Part shown: in pieces, positions 23,206-35,611 of the stretch
How the letters are laid out: each line of letters opens with the position of its first letter
How positions within the stretch are numbered: the stretch's first letter is position 1
Source: Stagonosporopsis chrysanthemi
Lineage: Eukaryota; Ascomycota; Dothideomycetes; Pleosporales; Didymellaceae
Direction of reading: 5' to 3'
Length of the DNA: 64,000 nt
NCBI GenBank assembly: GCA_022560025.1
Contig: JAFISE010000001.1
Coordinates: forward strand, 62,001-126,000
Program-made: the position numbers and the translations under genes
Notes under the pieces: generated by a model
Told to the model about the DNA's origin: nothing
The model's input: the letters and a program-made list of their open reading frames with translations, nothing else
Databases searched by the model: none

Positions 23206-24849
23206 GGAACTTTTTATACATATCATTCTGGAGAAGGGTTGGGAGGATATGCGCATTTATTGGAGTTCACGGTGTGAGACTAGAGCTGGGAGTCGGCAAA
23301 ACGGGTAGTTGTCAAATTGATAGCATTCAGCGACGGCGTTCTGGGTGGGTTCAGTGGAAGGATATACCCACAATCAATCAGTTTTCACATGTGGTATCGA
23401 TAGGAATGAATGCGAGACCGAATCCGTATGGGCAAAATCAGGCCTCACTGGCGCTTGCGCGTACATGGCTACCCTGTTCGAAACTGACTAACAGCTCAGC
23501 AACGTCTGTCTTGTCAAACCTTTCAGTCTGACAATCGATCTTTTGTTCTGAAGCGCCTTCGGCCCAATGCGTGCGGACCTGCGTCTGAGATGACGTATCA
23601 CGTGTCATCGTGCCAGTAGTCGCGTCTACGAGTTCTGGGATAGAATCCCAGTCGGCAGTTCTGCGGCACCTCGCCGCTCTGCTTCCGGCGTCTTGGGCCG
23701 CTGGTCATCAACGTCGTTCATTGTAACTCCCTAGCTCGCTCAAAGAGAGTCTTGGTTAGAAAGATGTTGGCGATGACTAAGTCTTAGCAATGGGCTGCTG
23801 CAGGTGGTGAGTGTGGCGCATCTGCGGCAGAAACAATACTTTGTCTTAGTCAATACGAGGTGCAACAAGAGAGCGAAGGCGTATCCACAAACACCATTGC
23901 AGGGGTTTTGAAGTGACGTGTGGATCTTGGAACGTCTTTTGATCCCAGCAGAGAAGCAGCTGGCCCAGTCGCTCGGCAGGCCGCGTCTACTCGCATTGCC
24001 TCGCAGTCAGCATTCCATCCTGCTTTCCCCGCCTTCTCACAGCCAACAGCTGCGGCACACATTGCCAAGGCTACCGTCAAAACATCATCGTCGTCCAAAA
24101 GCAGAGTGGGCAGTGCCGTGAGCCGCCGGCGGGCGCACGAATCCGGTCTCATTTGGCAGCATGGCAGCTCAGGTACCGGTGCGATCAGATACGATAGGCC
24201 AGTGAGCATGCGCCAAAGGCACAGACTGCATTACGTCTACAAGCGGAAGCTCGCTGCCACCTCGAGGCGCGAGCGTGGAGAACAGCCCCCGTATATATTG
24301 CCGCTCCGACGTTCGCAGCGGCCTGCCAGCCACAGCACGCGTCGTTAGCTTTTGTCCTGCCTCCCTGCTTTGGCGCTGTTGGAATCGAGTGTCGTCTGCG
24401 TTGGTCTTGAAATCACAGCACATCACGGCGGCGGCGATCCCCTTGTCGTCATCTCTGCTGCATCCCTGCCGCGGCGCCGAGAATTGTTGCAGCGCTCTAC
24501 CGCGGTGGCCCGCGTACGTATAGCAAGTCGCTGTCCTCATTAGGTACTACAAGACAATTGTCGCACTCTCACACCTCCACCTGCTCGAAGGTTTTTGGCA
24601 GTCTCTCATCTCCCTGCTCCACGAGACCCTTGCGTCGACTGTCACTCGTTACCTAGACTCCCAGCGGTGCACGCATCTAGCTCCCGCGCACCCTCTCCGT
24701 GCCCTTCCCTTTGGCCGGTGTGTCCGTGGCTTGCGCGGCTGACCCAGCGGCAGCGACCACGCGCAGCGAGCATTGCCTGCGGTTCCTGGTGTTGGTGGTT
24801 CGGTGTAATTAGGAGGAGCTTCCGGGCTCCCTGAGAAAGAGCATCCACC
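23206..24849. other. Intergenic region, 1.6 kb
   Basis: No gene is supported. Short frames between 23850 and 24540 on both strands are low in complexity and have no partner exons. The last 600 bases are the likely promoter and leader of the Caf120-like gene. Confidence 0.5.
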
Positions 24850-27800
24850 ATGGCTCGCCCCAAACGAGGTAAATAGCTGCGCCCAACATCCCTCCGCGCG
24901 CTGCTTTACGCGGCAGCCGGCGGCAGCCCATGTTTGACAGGAGAGCACTTCACTAATGCTGCGCTCCGTTCGCTCCGTCACAGTCCTTTCTTTCATGTCA
25001 CAATGGGGTGGCTCCGCGCAACCGTCCAAGAACCAGACCTCCTCGCCCGGCCCAGCGTCGCCCACCACCACTCAATCGCCTTCGAAGCAGCCGCCGTCCT
25101 CGCACGCATTCGCAGAGTCGGCCACGGCGCTGAATGACTTTCACAGCGGCCGAGCCTCGCCCAGCCCGGCCCAACAGCAGCGCCAGCGCTCAGACACCGG
25201 CCGCTCGTCCCGCCCCATGTCCATGATACAGACGTATCAGCCTCCCATCATGGAGGTTGGCCAGGATACTCTGCCCGAGCTGCAGCGCATCTTCACTTTC
25301 CTGAACAGCCACTCGAACAAGCTGTACCAGGAGGGCTACTTCCTCAAGTTCCACGACACAGACACCCGTACGTCAGAAGTGCCGCGATACCCCCTGCTGT
25401 GACACTGACGGGAATGCAGGCGGCCGCCCGGCCCAAGACAGGAAATGGCAGGAGTACTTCGTCCAACTCGTCGGCACCATAATGTCCCTGTGGGATGCGA
25501 GCGACCTGGATCAGGTTGGTGGCGACCGCGAAGTGATACCCACGTTCATCAACCTCACAGACGCTGCAATTCACATGGTGCGTTTCCTAGCTATGGTTTG
25601 AGCAGTCTGATCTAATACTCGGCAGATTCCCGCAATGACTTTGAAGGATGGCAAAAAGCTCGACCACATCCTCAGTGTATCTACAGCTGCAAAAAACAAG
25701 TATCTCCTCCACTTCGATTCGTACCACGCCCTGACGCAATGGACTGCTGCGATCCGCCTTGCCATGTACGAGCACACCACACTGCAAGAAGCTTACACGG
25801 GGTCTTTGATTGCTGGAAAGGGTAAATCGCTGAACAATATCCGCATGATTCTCGCTCGAGAGAACGCCAGGTACGAAGACTGGGTTCGAGTGCGCTTTGG
25901 TGCTGGTACTCCATGGCGCCGCTGCTGGTGCGTTATCAATCCTCCAGACCAAAAGGAATACGCCAAGTTGCAGAAAGATCAGAAGAGCAAGAAAAATCCG
26001 TATGAGAAACAGACCATTCTGAAGGGCGACATGAAGTTTTACGAAACAAAGAAGATCAACAAAAAGACAAAACCAATCGCAACACTCAAGGACGCATTTG
26101 CGTGTTACGCCATATACCCTCAGTCGAAACCGCTCATCGACTCGTCGACTCTCGTGAAGATTGAGGGAAAGATTACTGTACATTCTCAACCAGAGACCAC
26201 CACAGAGGGCTTTGTCTTTGTCATGCCCGAATCGAGACCTGCCATCACAGGCTTTGAGATCATGTTGCAGTTCCTTTTCCCAGTCTTTGACACCTTCAAC
26301 CTTTATGGGCGACCGAAGAAGCTCATAGCAGACGTTTTGGACACCCGCGGCCTCATGTTCGCGATGCCTAATGATAGGCGTTACGGATACCTCGAACTTT
26401 GGGATGTCACAGGCTTGATCAATAAGGAAGGCAGTCAGACCTGGTCTGAGAGGCAGTGGAGGAAGCAGATGAAAGACTTGACATCTACTCGTATGATTTC
26501 ATCGCCCGATACCGACCGTAGTCCCGCACCTGGAGGTCGCAGGAACACCGTCAGTCGAGCCGGTTTTACACCCTCGACACGCAACCTCCGATTCCAGGAC
26601 GGAGGCTCGATTCGCTCACAGCCGTCAACTCGCCAGCATTCTCCCGTAAGAGAAGTGGGGTTCGATCTACAAGGACCTCGCCGCGTAGATTCAGCGCCCC
26701 CTACCGGTCCCTTCGCAGCTCCTCGCCATCAACGGTCTGTTTCCGAGAATGTGCACAACCTTCAAAAGAAGCAATCTCGTTTGGCGCAGCAGCAGAGCCT
26801 CGACGACAACGACAGACCGCCAACCCCTCCGCAACACGGGGGTGTGTACAACGGTATCCCACAAAATGGATCGACACAGCATCTTGAGAGTTCTGACACC
26901 GACGAATCTCCTGGCCATGAGCCTGCAAATCTGCCCGAACTGCCAACCGCAGCCTCTGCACCGCCTGTGGGTCCCGTGGATCATCCGCCTTCGTTTGCAC
27001 ACGCCTCCAACCAGAAGCCTCCCGTCCGGCCCACCGTACCTGGATCTACCGTCAAGCCTAATCCACACGTGGATACTGCTACTCTCAATCAGATGGCTGA
27101 TGCAACGAACGCGCCTTTGCTCACAGGTGCCGCGGCAGCTGGTGCAGCAGCTGCCTGGAAGAGTCAGGAGAGTTTGCACAGTAGACGAAGCGGGGAGTAT
27201 GGGGCGGAACGTGGACAGCAGATTCATTTGAATGGTCCCCAACGACCTGTGACTCGCGAAGGTCGTTCGCAGAACAGGATGCCTACGATCCCTGCGTCAC
27301 CGTATGTCGAACACGCTGAATTTGTGCAGCCACCTCAAGGATATGAACCTGTCGCACCCCCAGTGCCAGAGCATGGTGTGCCATTGCAGTCCCAGACAAG
27401 GCAGGAGCTTCCCCACCGCCCGCATTCTGGTAGCAGCGGCGGTCAGATCCAACGTAAACCAGTTCCAGGTCGGTCTCCCTCCTTTTCGCAACGCTCGACA
27501 ACTAGCTCAAGTCTTGGTAGTTTACGACAGGTTGTGATTGATCCTGAAGCGCTTGATGCTCTAAATCAGACAGAAACATCCTTGTTCAGGCAGCAGAGCA
27601 AATCAAGCAGTCGCTATGACGATGACAATGTTTCAACGTCGACTCCAGACTATGCTAGCACACACAGCGAGGAGATCGCGGTGCGCAAGCTGCCTGCAAG
27701 GAGGGAGGATCGTCCTCGCAGTGGCGTCTTGAAGACTATTGGCGACCCAAATTTGGCTCCATCAGCGGACACATCTGCTGGAGCATCGCATTCAACTCTA

Positions 27801-29000
27801 GACCCGAAAGTCCATCCCCTAGCTGATATGCCTTCGATCGATTTCGGCCCAACCTACGCCCTTGGTTTCAATGACAAGCAGCCAGGTACAAGCGGGACAA
27901 CGACTCCCGGCCAGGGAATGATGGGCAACGAGTTCTCTCGGTCACGAGAAAACCTAGCGCCTTCGCCTAACGAGATGCCCAACCGTAACTCGTACATCTC
28001 TTCTGGAAGGACTACGCCCAACGCTGCGCTTCATATGCGAAGCACTTCAGCATCTCCGAACGACTCTGAATCACGACAAGTTGCGTGGCAGCCTGCCATG
28101 GCCTCGCCGCGCAGATCAAGTGCACAAAAGCTTGATGCCGAGGAATGGGTGCTGCATCGCGCTGCCCAGCAGTCGCCGGGCCTGATGAACTACGCAAGGC
28201 AAACACCACCACCGATGAATCGTTCGCGATCCGGTGATTGGGCTCACCTTCAGCGCACCCCGGAAGGCCCACCTTCACCTGCTGTGCGACCATCCAGTAG
28301 GCTCACACTTAGCAGGCCACCTTCTCGAGGCGCAGAGCTTCTTCTTGACGCTAAGCCTACAACGCTGTCTGCTCGGGAGCAAGAGCAAGTTGCTCGTATG
28401 ACCGGGACACCGTTACTTGACATGTCGACCAGCTCCAACAAGACCCAGCAGCAGCCTTCGCAGGGCCTCACAGGCTATATTGACTTCCGTGAAAAAGAGA
28501 AGGCAGCAGCAAAGCAACAGAACCGCCACTCTGCTACAATGCAAGCTGAAATCGACAAGCGAATGATGCAGCTAAACCAACGCCAGATGCAGGAACAGCA
28601 ACGACAGATGGAAGCCCGCCAACGTCAGATGATGGAGATGCAGAATATGAACCAGCAAATGGCCATGGCTCAAAGCATGTATGCGCAGAGCAACTACGCA
28701 CCAAGCATGATGGGTGTACCTCAAGGCCTTGGCACACCGACTGGCATGCCCGGCATGGCTTTTTCCACACCTGGCCAGGCGCAGATGTACTCTCAACAAG
28801 GTTACTTCCCCCAACAGCCGATGACACCACAAATGCAAGTACCGGGCGGTTGGGTACAGACACCTGCACAAACTATGCAAAGCCAGTACTTCCCGCAGCA
28901 GCCGCAGCAACCACAGCAGCTGCAGTACATGCAATCTGGCTCGAACCAAAACTACCCACCTACAAGGCCGTACCACCAGCAGCAACAGAGGAAGAACTAG
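24850..29000 (+). CDS. CAF120: Caf120/Skg3-family PH-domain protein (CCR4-NOT associated)
   Basis: Members of this family associate with the CCR4-NOT mRNA-decay complex or with sites of polarised growth in yeast. I read four exons: 24850-24868 (19 nt, MARPKR), 24984-25367, 25420-25577 and 25626-29000, giving 1,311 residues. Introns start GTAAAT, GTACGT and GTGCGT. The ATG at 24850 has context CCACCATGG and splices in phase 1 to VLSFMSQWGG. After a Ser/Pro/Gln-rich N-terminus comes the conserved block LPELQRIFTFLNSH ... KWQEYFVQLVGTIMSLWD. It continues with the pleckstrin-homology-type region (YLLHFDSYHALTQW, WRRCWCVINPPD, KGDMKFYETKK) to about residue 470. The remaining 800 residues are disordered: Ser/Pro/Gln-rich, then a Gln/Met helix (QRQMQEQQRQMEARQRQM) and a Gln-rich tail. 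This layout matches fungal Caf120/Skg3 proteins. Confidence 0.85.
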
Positions 29001-29315
29001 TACATACAGCATTCAAGAGCATAGAGAAGGGCAAGGCTCGAGCGGCTACGCATTGCTTGACCACGCATGCATATCTTATAAGGTCGTAGTATATATTGGG
29101 TTGGATTTAAATCTTCGTTTGTATATCTTGGACAGAAAATAATAACAGCGGTACATTAGTGCATTGGATGGAAAGCGCTGCTTTGGCTCACATTTTGCAT
29201 AAGTCAGCAACTCAATAGCACGTCGAACGTTTACATTTTGAGGACAATAGTAGTATCTAGTGCAGCTTGAATACCGCCTTTCTTGATGTGAAATCATTCC
29301 CATCTATGGCACAGT
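29001..29315. other. Convergent 3' intergenic region
   Basis: This AT-rich 315-bp stretch lies between the stop codons of the Caf120-like gene (plus) and the CoA-ligase gene (minus). Nothing else is seen. Confidence 0.55.
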
Positions 29316-31180
29316 CTATAAACGAGCACTCATCTCCCTCCGAGTAATCTCCTTCAAATCCTTCTTCAAGATCTTGCCGGACGCATTCTTCGGTATCGCA
29401 TCCACGAACCGTACCCCACCAACTAGTTGCTTGTAGCCTGCTAACCGCTCTTCCATGTAACTCTGCACCTCCTTCTCGCCCATCTTACTTCCTGGCTTCA
29501 CTACGATGTATCCCCGCGGCATTTCACTGCCTTCGTCTCCCGCCTTCACAACTATGTTCGCACCGCTCGCACCGTCTGCCGCTACGCCGATTACAGCCGC
29601 ATCGCTTATTTCTGGATGCGAGAGCAGCACGCCTTCGAGTTCTGCAGGCGCGACTTGGAAACCTCTGACCTTGATAAGTTCCTGCGCTGCACGTTAGCAC
29701 TCGTTACTTATCCCCAAACTTTCCTCATCATACCTTTTTCCTATCCACAATATACCACAAACCGTTCTCCCGCCGTCTCACCGCAATGTCCCCAGTATGG
29801 AAATACCCCTCCGCATCCCAACTCTCCACATTCGCTCGCGCGTTGTTATAGTACCCCTTCACTATCAGCGGTCCCCGTGCACACAGCTCCCCTCGCACAT
29901 CATAGTCCGTGATGTCCCTCCCCTCGTCATCCACGAGCTTCGCGTCCATGTTGGGCAGAAACCGCCCCACCGACCCCGTCGCATCGTGCTCTGGGTAGTG
30001 CACCATGGTCGCGATGCAGCTCGTCTCGCTCATGCCCCACACCTGGTTGAACGGCGTGTCGGCGCGCAGCAGCGCTTTGTAGCGCGCCTGAGGCTCGGCG
30101 GCCAGGGGCGCGGCGCCGACCCACGAGTTACGGATGGATTTCAGCGAGTACTGGGCTGTGAGGGGCGAGTTGATCACTTGGATTACCATGGGCGGGACCA
30201 TGTTGGCCTCGGTGATGTGGAAGCGTTGGATGTTCCGTAGCCAGGCGTGCAGTTCGAAGCGCCGCATCACGTAGGTCAAGAGGCCGCTGCGGAGCGGCGA
30301 GGTGTGCGCGCGCGGGACGTTAGAGACGTGGAACATTGGGGTGCAGAGCAGGCGGATGACGTCGTAGTCGCGCGGCTTGTGCTCGAGGACCATGGTGTGC
30401 TGCGCGATGAAGTTGTGGTGCGTCATCTCGACGGCTTTGGGGAGCCCCGTCGTGCCGCTGCTGAACAGCCGTGCTGCTGTTGTGCGTTTGCTGCGCGCCT
30501 CGTTGTCCCAGCTTATCCAGTCGCTCTCTCCGTGGCCCAGGAGGTATCGCCAGCTCTTATGGCCGCCCCAGCGCTCTTCGCCTCCCAGGCCTTCGCCCCA
30601 AACTTCGCTGTTGGCCCACGGCTGCGCGATGGAGGTCTGGTGGTCGAAGACGAAGATGTGCGTGGGTGGGATACCAGCTTGCTTGGCTGCTTTCAGGGCG
30701 TTAGGGAGGAGCTCGGGTTCGACAATGAGAGCTTTGATCTCGGCGATTTGGAAGGCGTGCGTGAGCTCGTATATGGTGTGAGATGGATTGACGCCGGCGA
30801 AGATACCGCCGAAAGACAGTATGCCTAGGAAGGCCATTGAGTAGTAGATCTAGCCCTGTCAGTCGAGATGATGTGGATTACTGCTGACATAAGAGCTCAC
30901 ATCATTGAAAGAGAGCATGCAGACACAGTCGCCCTCCCTTAGCCCAATTGATTTGAATCCGGCACATAGCTTTGTTGCTATACTTCTTGCTTGGTTAGAC
31001 GAGATGGAGCGTGTAGGTTCTGCTGCATCAACATAGATCTGCAATAGTTAATTCATATTGCAGGGCAGATTTCATTGTTGCAATTACGGGTTTGTCCGCA
31101 TCGTATGTCTGTTTGTTAAACATCCATGATAGCAAATCAGTAGTCGGGATAGCAATGTGCTCTTCAGCCAGGAACGGCAT
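29316..31180 (-). CDS. 4-coumarate-CoA-ligase-like acyl-CoA synthetase, probably peroxisomal
   Basis: This ATP-dependent ligase activates a carboxylic acid (aromatic or fatty) to its CoA thioester through an acyl-AMP. I read four exons: 31180-31088, 31038-30901, 30849-29734 and 29681-29316, all phase 0, giving 570 residues. Introns start GTAATT, GTGAGC and GTATGA. Seen motifs are the AMP-binding loop FSSGTTGLPK (near residue 208), GMSETS, YFHTGDIAV, the hinge DRKKELIKVRGFQVAP and the catalytic-Lys region NASGKILKKDL. The last three residues are ARL, which fits the peroxisomal type 1 signal (S/A/C-K/R/H-L/M). It is followed upstream by an EthD-like gene on the same strand, 255 bp away. The substrate cannot be told from sequence; peroxisomal targeting is typical for fungal phenylpropanoid or side-chain-degrading ligases. 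Confidence 0.88.
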
Positions 31181-31435
31181 TACGACGATCGTGCGAAAGG
31201 GCCGAGTGCAGGCGGTCCAGATCGCAAAGATGTCTTGGACGGTGAGGAGAACACTGCATAGTGTTCACCGAGCATCAACTCGGTCAATAGATCAACGGTG
31301 ATTGGCATGCATTTGGAGTGTAAGACATGAGGAGGTACCTCGGCGATGGTTGATGTAGTGCGGAGCTACCCCTCCATTTCTACCCGGAGCTCTGTACAGC
31401 CTACTTGAGCTTCGTCACCTCCTCCCAGGAAGCAC

Positions 31436-31753
31436 CTAACCTCGGAGAGTGACATTGCCTGCAACAATGACAGCCTGCTCGCTGCTGAAGTTCTTCACGT
31501 CGTCCATAATCGTCTTTGTACCGTCAGCCGCCATCGCCTTGCCCAGTTGTTCCTGGCTCTCGAATTCCAAGATCGCGGCTATGCTGTACTGGTTGTCGGG
31601 GCTGAGCTGGGTGACGCTGAAGGACTTTAAACCGTGTGGCGTCCATATTTTCTTAGCAAGCGGCATGTGTGTCGCATGGTAGTAGTCGAGGTCGAACGTC
31701 GCGCCATCCTTGCGGGGGTATAGGACGATAACTTGCGCTCCGTAGCCAGACAT
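31436..31753 (-). CDS. EthD-domain protein (dimeric alpha-beta barrel)
   Basis: This small single-exon protein has 105 residues. It begins with a beta strand (AQVIVLYPRKDGATFDLDYYHATHMPLAKKIW), the EthD pattern in which the YYHxTHMPLA loop is characteristic. It continues with AAILEFESQEQL and ends VIVAGNVTLRG. EthD-like proteins form dimeric barrels; members act with monooxygenases in ether degradation or as cyclases/decarboxylases in polyketide or aromatic metabolism, and many are uncharacterised. Its place next to the CoA-ligase gene on the same strand fits a catabolic or secondary-metabolic role. Confidence 0.82.
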   Translation of the reverse strand: MSGYGAQVIVLYPRKDGATFDLDYYHATHMPLAKKIWTPHGLKSFSVTQLSPDNQYSIAAILEFESQEQLGKAMAADGTKTIMDDVKNFSSEQAVIVAGNVTLRG

Positions 31754-32266
31754 TGTAACGTTTCGAGAGCGGAAGAACTGAGTGTCTGAGAGGTGTGAGA
31801 AATGGGGTTTAGATATAATAGTTAGAGAATGACCTACGATTGGTGTTTAGGGGAGAGTGAAGCTGAAGCTGGACTGAAGGATCGAGCTTCTCGGCTGGTG
31901 GCGGGGAGTGGATACCTTTATGTCAGTACCGGAATTAAACCCCACTTCACACATCCTTACATCCGCAGCCTGACCAATGTGCTTATGTGGGAGTAAGCTT
32001 TCGAACGAGCATCGAGAAGGTGAAGCTACGATCGTGGCGGCAAACACAGTAATGTTTCGCCGGCTTACAGGGTACCTAAGGCTGTCGGGATTGAGTTACA
32101 TGAAAAGGTCGTCGACAGGCAAACAATCATCCGCAGGTAGGGTTTTCGCCATCTGTGCATTTTTGTGTGGATACTTGCTGACAATGTCATACCATAACAA
32201 GGACAGAACTGGGTGCTCACACATTACCAGTTTAAGATGTTTCCCGCCAATTGATAGGCTACTTGC
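31754..32266. other. Intergenic region
   Basis: This is 513 bp between the EthD gene start and the stop of the next minus-strand gene. It holds the EthD promoter; no other feature is supported. Confidence 0.5.
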
Positions 32267-33357
32267 TCATATCCATGGGCGGCCCAAATTATCCGATGTC
32301 GTCGATCGCAGCTTCATCATACTGCCCTTCTCAACCACTTTCAATTCTGTTCCCACCTCGGAGAAACCGGCTGGCAGTCCTAAAAATGGAGCTGGTACAT
32401 CATCTCTCAGACCGACAAGTCTCACATCGCCCCATATGCGGTCTTCGGCCGTGCTGACCGGCATCTCGGTCTTCGCCCAAATGTATCCCATCTTACTCAT
32501 ACCACTCAGTCGCAACCCGATTACTGTATGCGTTTCCTCCACGATGACCGATTTCTGAGCGTTTGGCATACGCAATTGGCTTGTAGAGACTCCAGCAGGC
32601 TTCACTCTGATGCTTGCTCGTCTGGCAATGGTAGCTTCCAAGATCACGATGTTTGCGCTCGAGCGTGCGAATTTCTCTGGCAATATGCTTCTATAAAACC
32701 GGCCCTGCTCTTCATGTGCGCAGTCTGTCAGGCGATAACGGAGTGTGGGATCAAGGCCAACAAGAGCGCCAGGTAGCTGGCTACCGTCGATCGTACACGA
32801 GAGGCCGGATTCGAAAAAGAGTTGGAGGATCGGGAAGAAAGTATTCAGATTCCAAGAAACTATTCCTGTAATCGCTGTAAGCCTCTGTGCCATGATGTTT
32901 TGTTGGAAGCGCACTTTGTTTGACTAGCTGAGCCACGGCAAATGGCTGACCGAATTGTCTGGAACAGGTGGGAATGATTGCGGTTGGCGTGGTTGCTGAG
33001 ACAGGTTCAGTCTTCACTGTCGTCGCCTCAGAACCTCTCTCCATGTCATCTGACTGAAGATTCTCGCTGAGCTGATCGTGGCTACCGTGTGTTGCCTGCG
33101 CGCGGCGCTGCAGTTCTCGATGCAGCGCTCCGAACGAACACTGGTAGTAGTCCATGCACAATCTAACCAGTACACCGCCGGCACTTCTTTGCTCTGGTAC
33201 TGTTAATGGAATTGGGATCAAGATGAGGTGGTTGACTTACAAAGCGCAGGTGCCCGATGAAAGTAATTGCGCACTCGAGGACGAGTGCCATTTCCATAAT
33301 ACGCGGTAAGTTACCCGTGAGTTTCACTTGTTCTGCTGCTGCCTTCATTGAGAACAT
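32267..33357 (-). CDS. Hypothetical protein, exon structure partly unresolved
   Basis: I do not recognise this gene. A minus-strand frame from 33357 (MFSMKAAAEQVKLTGN ... GHLRF) ends at a clean donor (GTAAGT) at about 33241. It can join after ...AACAG at about 33199 to a frame with VPEQRSAGGVLVRL and CMDYYQCSFGALHREL. That frame must shift to reach the long 3' block 32923-32267 (KVRFQQNIMAQRL, VSWNLNTFFPILQLFF, TIDGSQLPGALVGLDPTLRY, ending GRPWI). A donor such as GTGAAG in the middle frame with acceptor CTAG at 32924 would restore the frame, but it is weak. The middle region is hydrophilic with a possible sumoylation-like VKTEP. Either this is one gene with a weak intron, or two adjacent frames separated by a frameshift. 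There is no signal peptide or known domain. Confidence 0.42.
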
Positions 33358-33560
33358 TCACTTAAGCGCGCCTCTCGAGGTGCGTCTGCTGTATAGGTAT
33401 ATCATTACGTCAGCCTGCGTTCTGCGCCCACTGCGAGCAGCAAACACTCTGTAGCACCTTGGCATTCACATCTGTCGCCTGAAAGCTAGCCTTCGACTCA
33501 ACTTCAACTTCTCCTATACGCACTGTACGCGGGCCGAGGTTTGCTCTAGTCCACGAAACG

Positions 33561-34720
33561 ATGGCGCCTTTTACGTGAGTAGCTTTGGATACCGCGCGCT
33601 CTTGCCTTGAACCGATCGCCTTGCAGCCGTGCAGAAGCAAAGCGCCGTGTCGCCGCAGGAACTGATCAGGGAAACGATGTCCGCGGCAATTCCAAGGAGT
33701 TAAAGTCAAAGTGCGTGCTGCTAGATCTGCCACCAGGTCTCGTCGACATCTTCCTTACATGAGAGCATAGGCTGAGACCAATCTGCAGAGATCCGCAATC
33801 GCATCTATCATTACACGCAGGAGCGCGTGGATGAAGATCCTCCAGAAAAATATAAGCGGGACAACCGAATCGAAGATGTGGGCACATGGGGCCTACAAGC
33901 AGGCTGCAAGTCCTATTCTCGAATGCTCTATCCTTCGAGATCTACTGGAGAACGTAGGCTTCGGCGACCGCTTGCTCTTGCCCAAACTTGTAAGCAGATC
34001 CGAGCAGAATACCGCCCTTTCTGGCTCAGCCATTCTGGCTTCCAGGTTCATGTCGATCACATCGATGGGTTCATCCAGGTTTTCTATCCTACGAACAGCG
34101 ACCTCTGATTTGCACCCCAGGAGCTTTATATCGCATATCGCGATCGATACAGTCAGTCGGCTCGACCACTCAACCTGTCTCTCATCACCCTCCTTCATGC
34201 TTATAGTACGACGTTCAGGTGCAAATTCCGCCCTCCCGAGGTGATGAAGAAGCATCGCAAATCCTGCCCATACAAATATTGTGTACCATGGCACTGCAAA
34301 CATGTGCATAACCACAAACACTACCTAAAACTGATGAAGAACATGGCGTACACGGAAGCTTACCGCTCATTCGTCATTAACTCGAACGAAGCTTGGATCG
34401 AAGACGCAAAAAATGACGCTTTCTGTGTTCACTGCACTGTCGATTGGTCTGGAGACCCAACGTTCCATATCTATGTCAAGCGCGCTCTCGACAACGGCTG
34501 TAATCCAGAGCAGCGAGCTCAGACTTTACTTGAGAGATGGGCCGCGAAGACGCTGGAGCATTTCGAGCTCATGAGCTTCGCGTTCAACTTCGAGATCAAC
34601 CATGGTATGGGCAAAGCGCAGACTGAGACCGGACACATCACATGTGAAGTGGTCGAAGTTTCCAGCAAGGCAGGAGGTGACAACTATGAGTGGTTCATCG
34701 ACACGCGGAACTACTTGTAG
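33561..34720 (+). CDS. F-box/2EXR-like protein
   Basis: This is a fungal protein with an F-box-like N-terminal motif (LLDLPPEIRNRIYHY) followed by LALAQTCKQIRAEYRPFW, the pattern of the large fungal 2EXR/F-box-like family. I read four exons: 33561-33574, 33627-33736, 33789-34078 and 34121-34720, giving 337 residues. Intron donors are GTGAGT, GTCTCG and GTTTTC. The C-terminal half has a His/Cys-rich segment (KSCPYKYCVPWHCKHVHNHKHY). The last intron (42 nt with a GTTTTC donor) is weak but keeps phase 0 and bypasses a stop at 34106-34108; the alternative is a 3' truncation there. Such proteins are often substrate adaptors or of unknown role. The gene is divergent from the hypothetical gene at 32.3-33.4 kb. 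Confidence 0.65.
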
Positions 34721-35611
34721 AAACGTTACTGATGTGCGAGGGCGTGCTAGGGGAAGTGCCAAAGTGCTCATGCAGCGCCTCTGCGGTTGTTCTGTAAAGA
34801 TTAAAGGAAACATATTATTCACAGACGGACACCTACGACGTCTTGAAAGAAGACAAGATCTTATCATAGATATGAAAGTTTGTTTCAACCAAGGCTTCTA
34901 CATACGACTATAGGACGTTGAAAACAAGTTCTCTTGTCTGATCAGCCAGGTTTTGAGATACTGCTTACGGGTTACCTGCTGCAGTTGCTCTCGGGAACCA
35001 GTAGTCTGACCTCATTGTTCCAAGGTTGAACCAGGCGCGTCCAGCGGTGCCGCCCACCCACCACGATCCTGTCCACAGCTTTTGGCGATCCTTGAAGCAA
35101 CGAGGCGTCAGCCATGCGCATGCTCAGGCGCAGCAAATACCTCTGCCTGAATTTGTTTATTTCTCAGAACAGAGATCGCAAGGTGTATACTAGCCTCATG
35201 AGAAGCTTGCTGGGCTTGTTTTGATAATGCCATGACAGTTACAAGTCTATATAGGTGAACAAGTTTAGTGGGGTGCGCACCCGCTTATAAAACACGTTAT
35301 ACGTATAGTGCATTCATCCTGACTGAAGTTAGCTACGTGATAACTATCGAGCCTCCGACTGCTGTAGCGTGAATTGTTCCTGAAAGCAAGGACTTTTCAG
35401 TACTCATTCGAGAATCCGTACCATTCTCTGTCGAACTTTTCGACCTCCAACATTCATTTTCTTGTTAGCGAAGATCCTGTGGTAAACATGGTCGGTTCAC
35501 TGAATGAGTGCATGACTTAGGCCTGCGCGACCCCGCAAAATCCGGCAGGCTTGCCACTTCTTCCCGCCCTCACCAATTGGCGCCTCATCAAGCTCCTTCG
35601 TCTTAACCACC
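34721..35611. promoter_or_regulatory. Upstream region of the Zn2Cys6 regulator
   Basis: No gene is supported in this 891-bp stretch. It contains the promoter of the regulator at 35612. I see no clear repeat or structured RNA. Confidence 0.45.
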
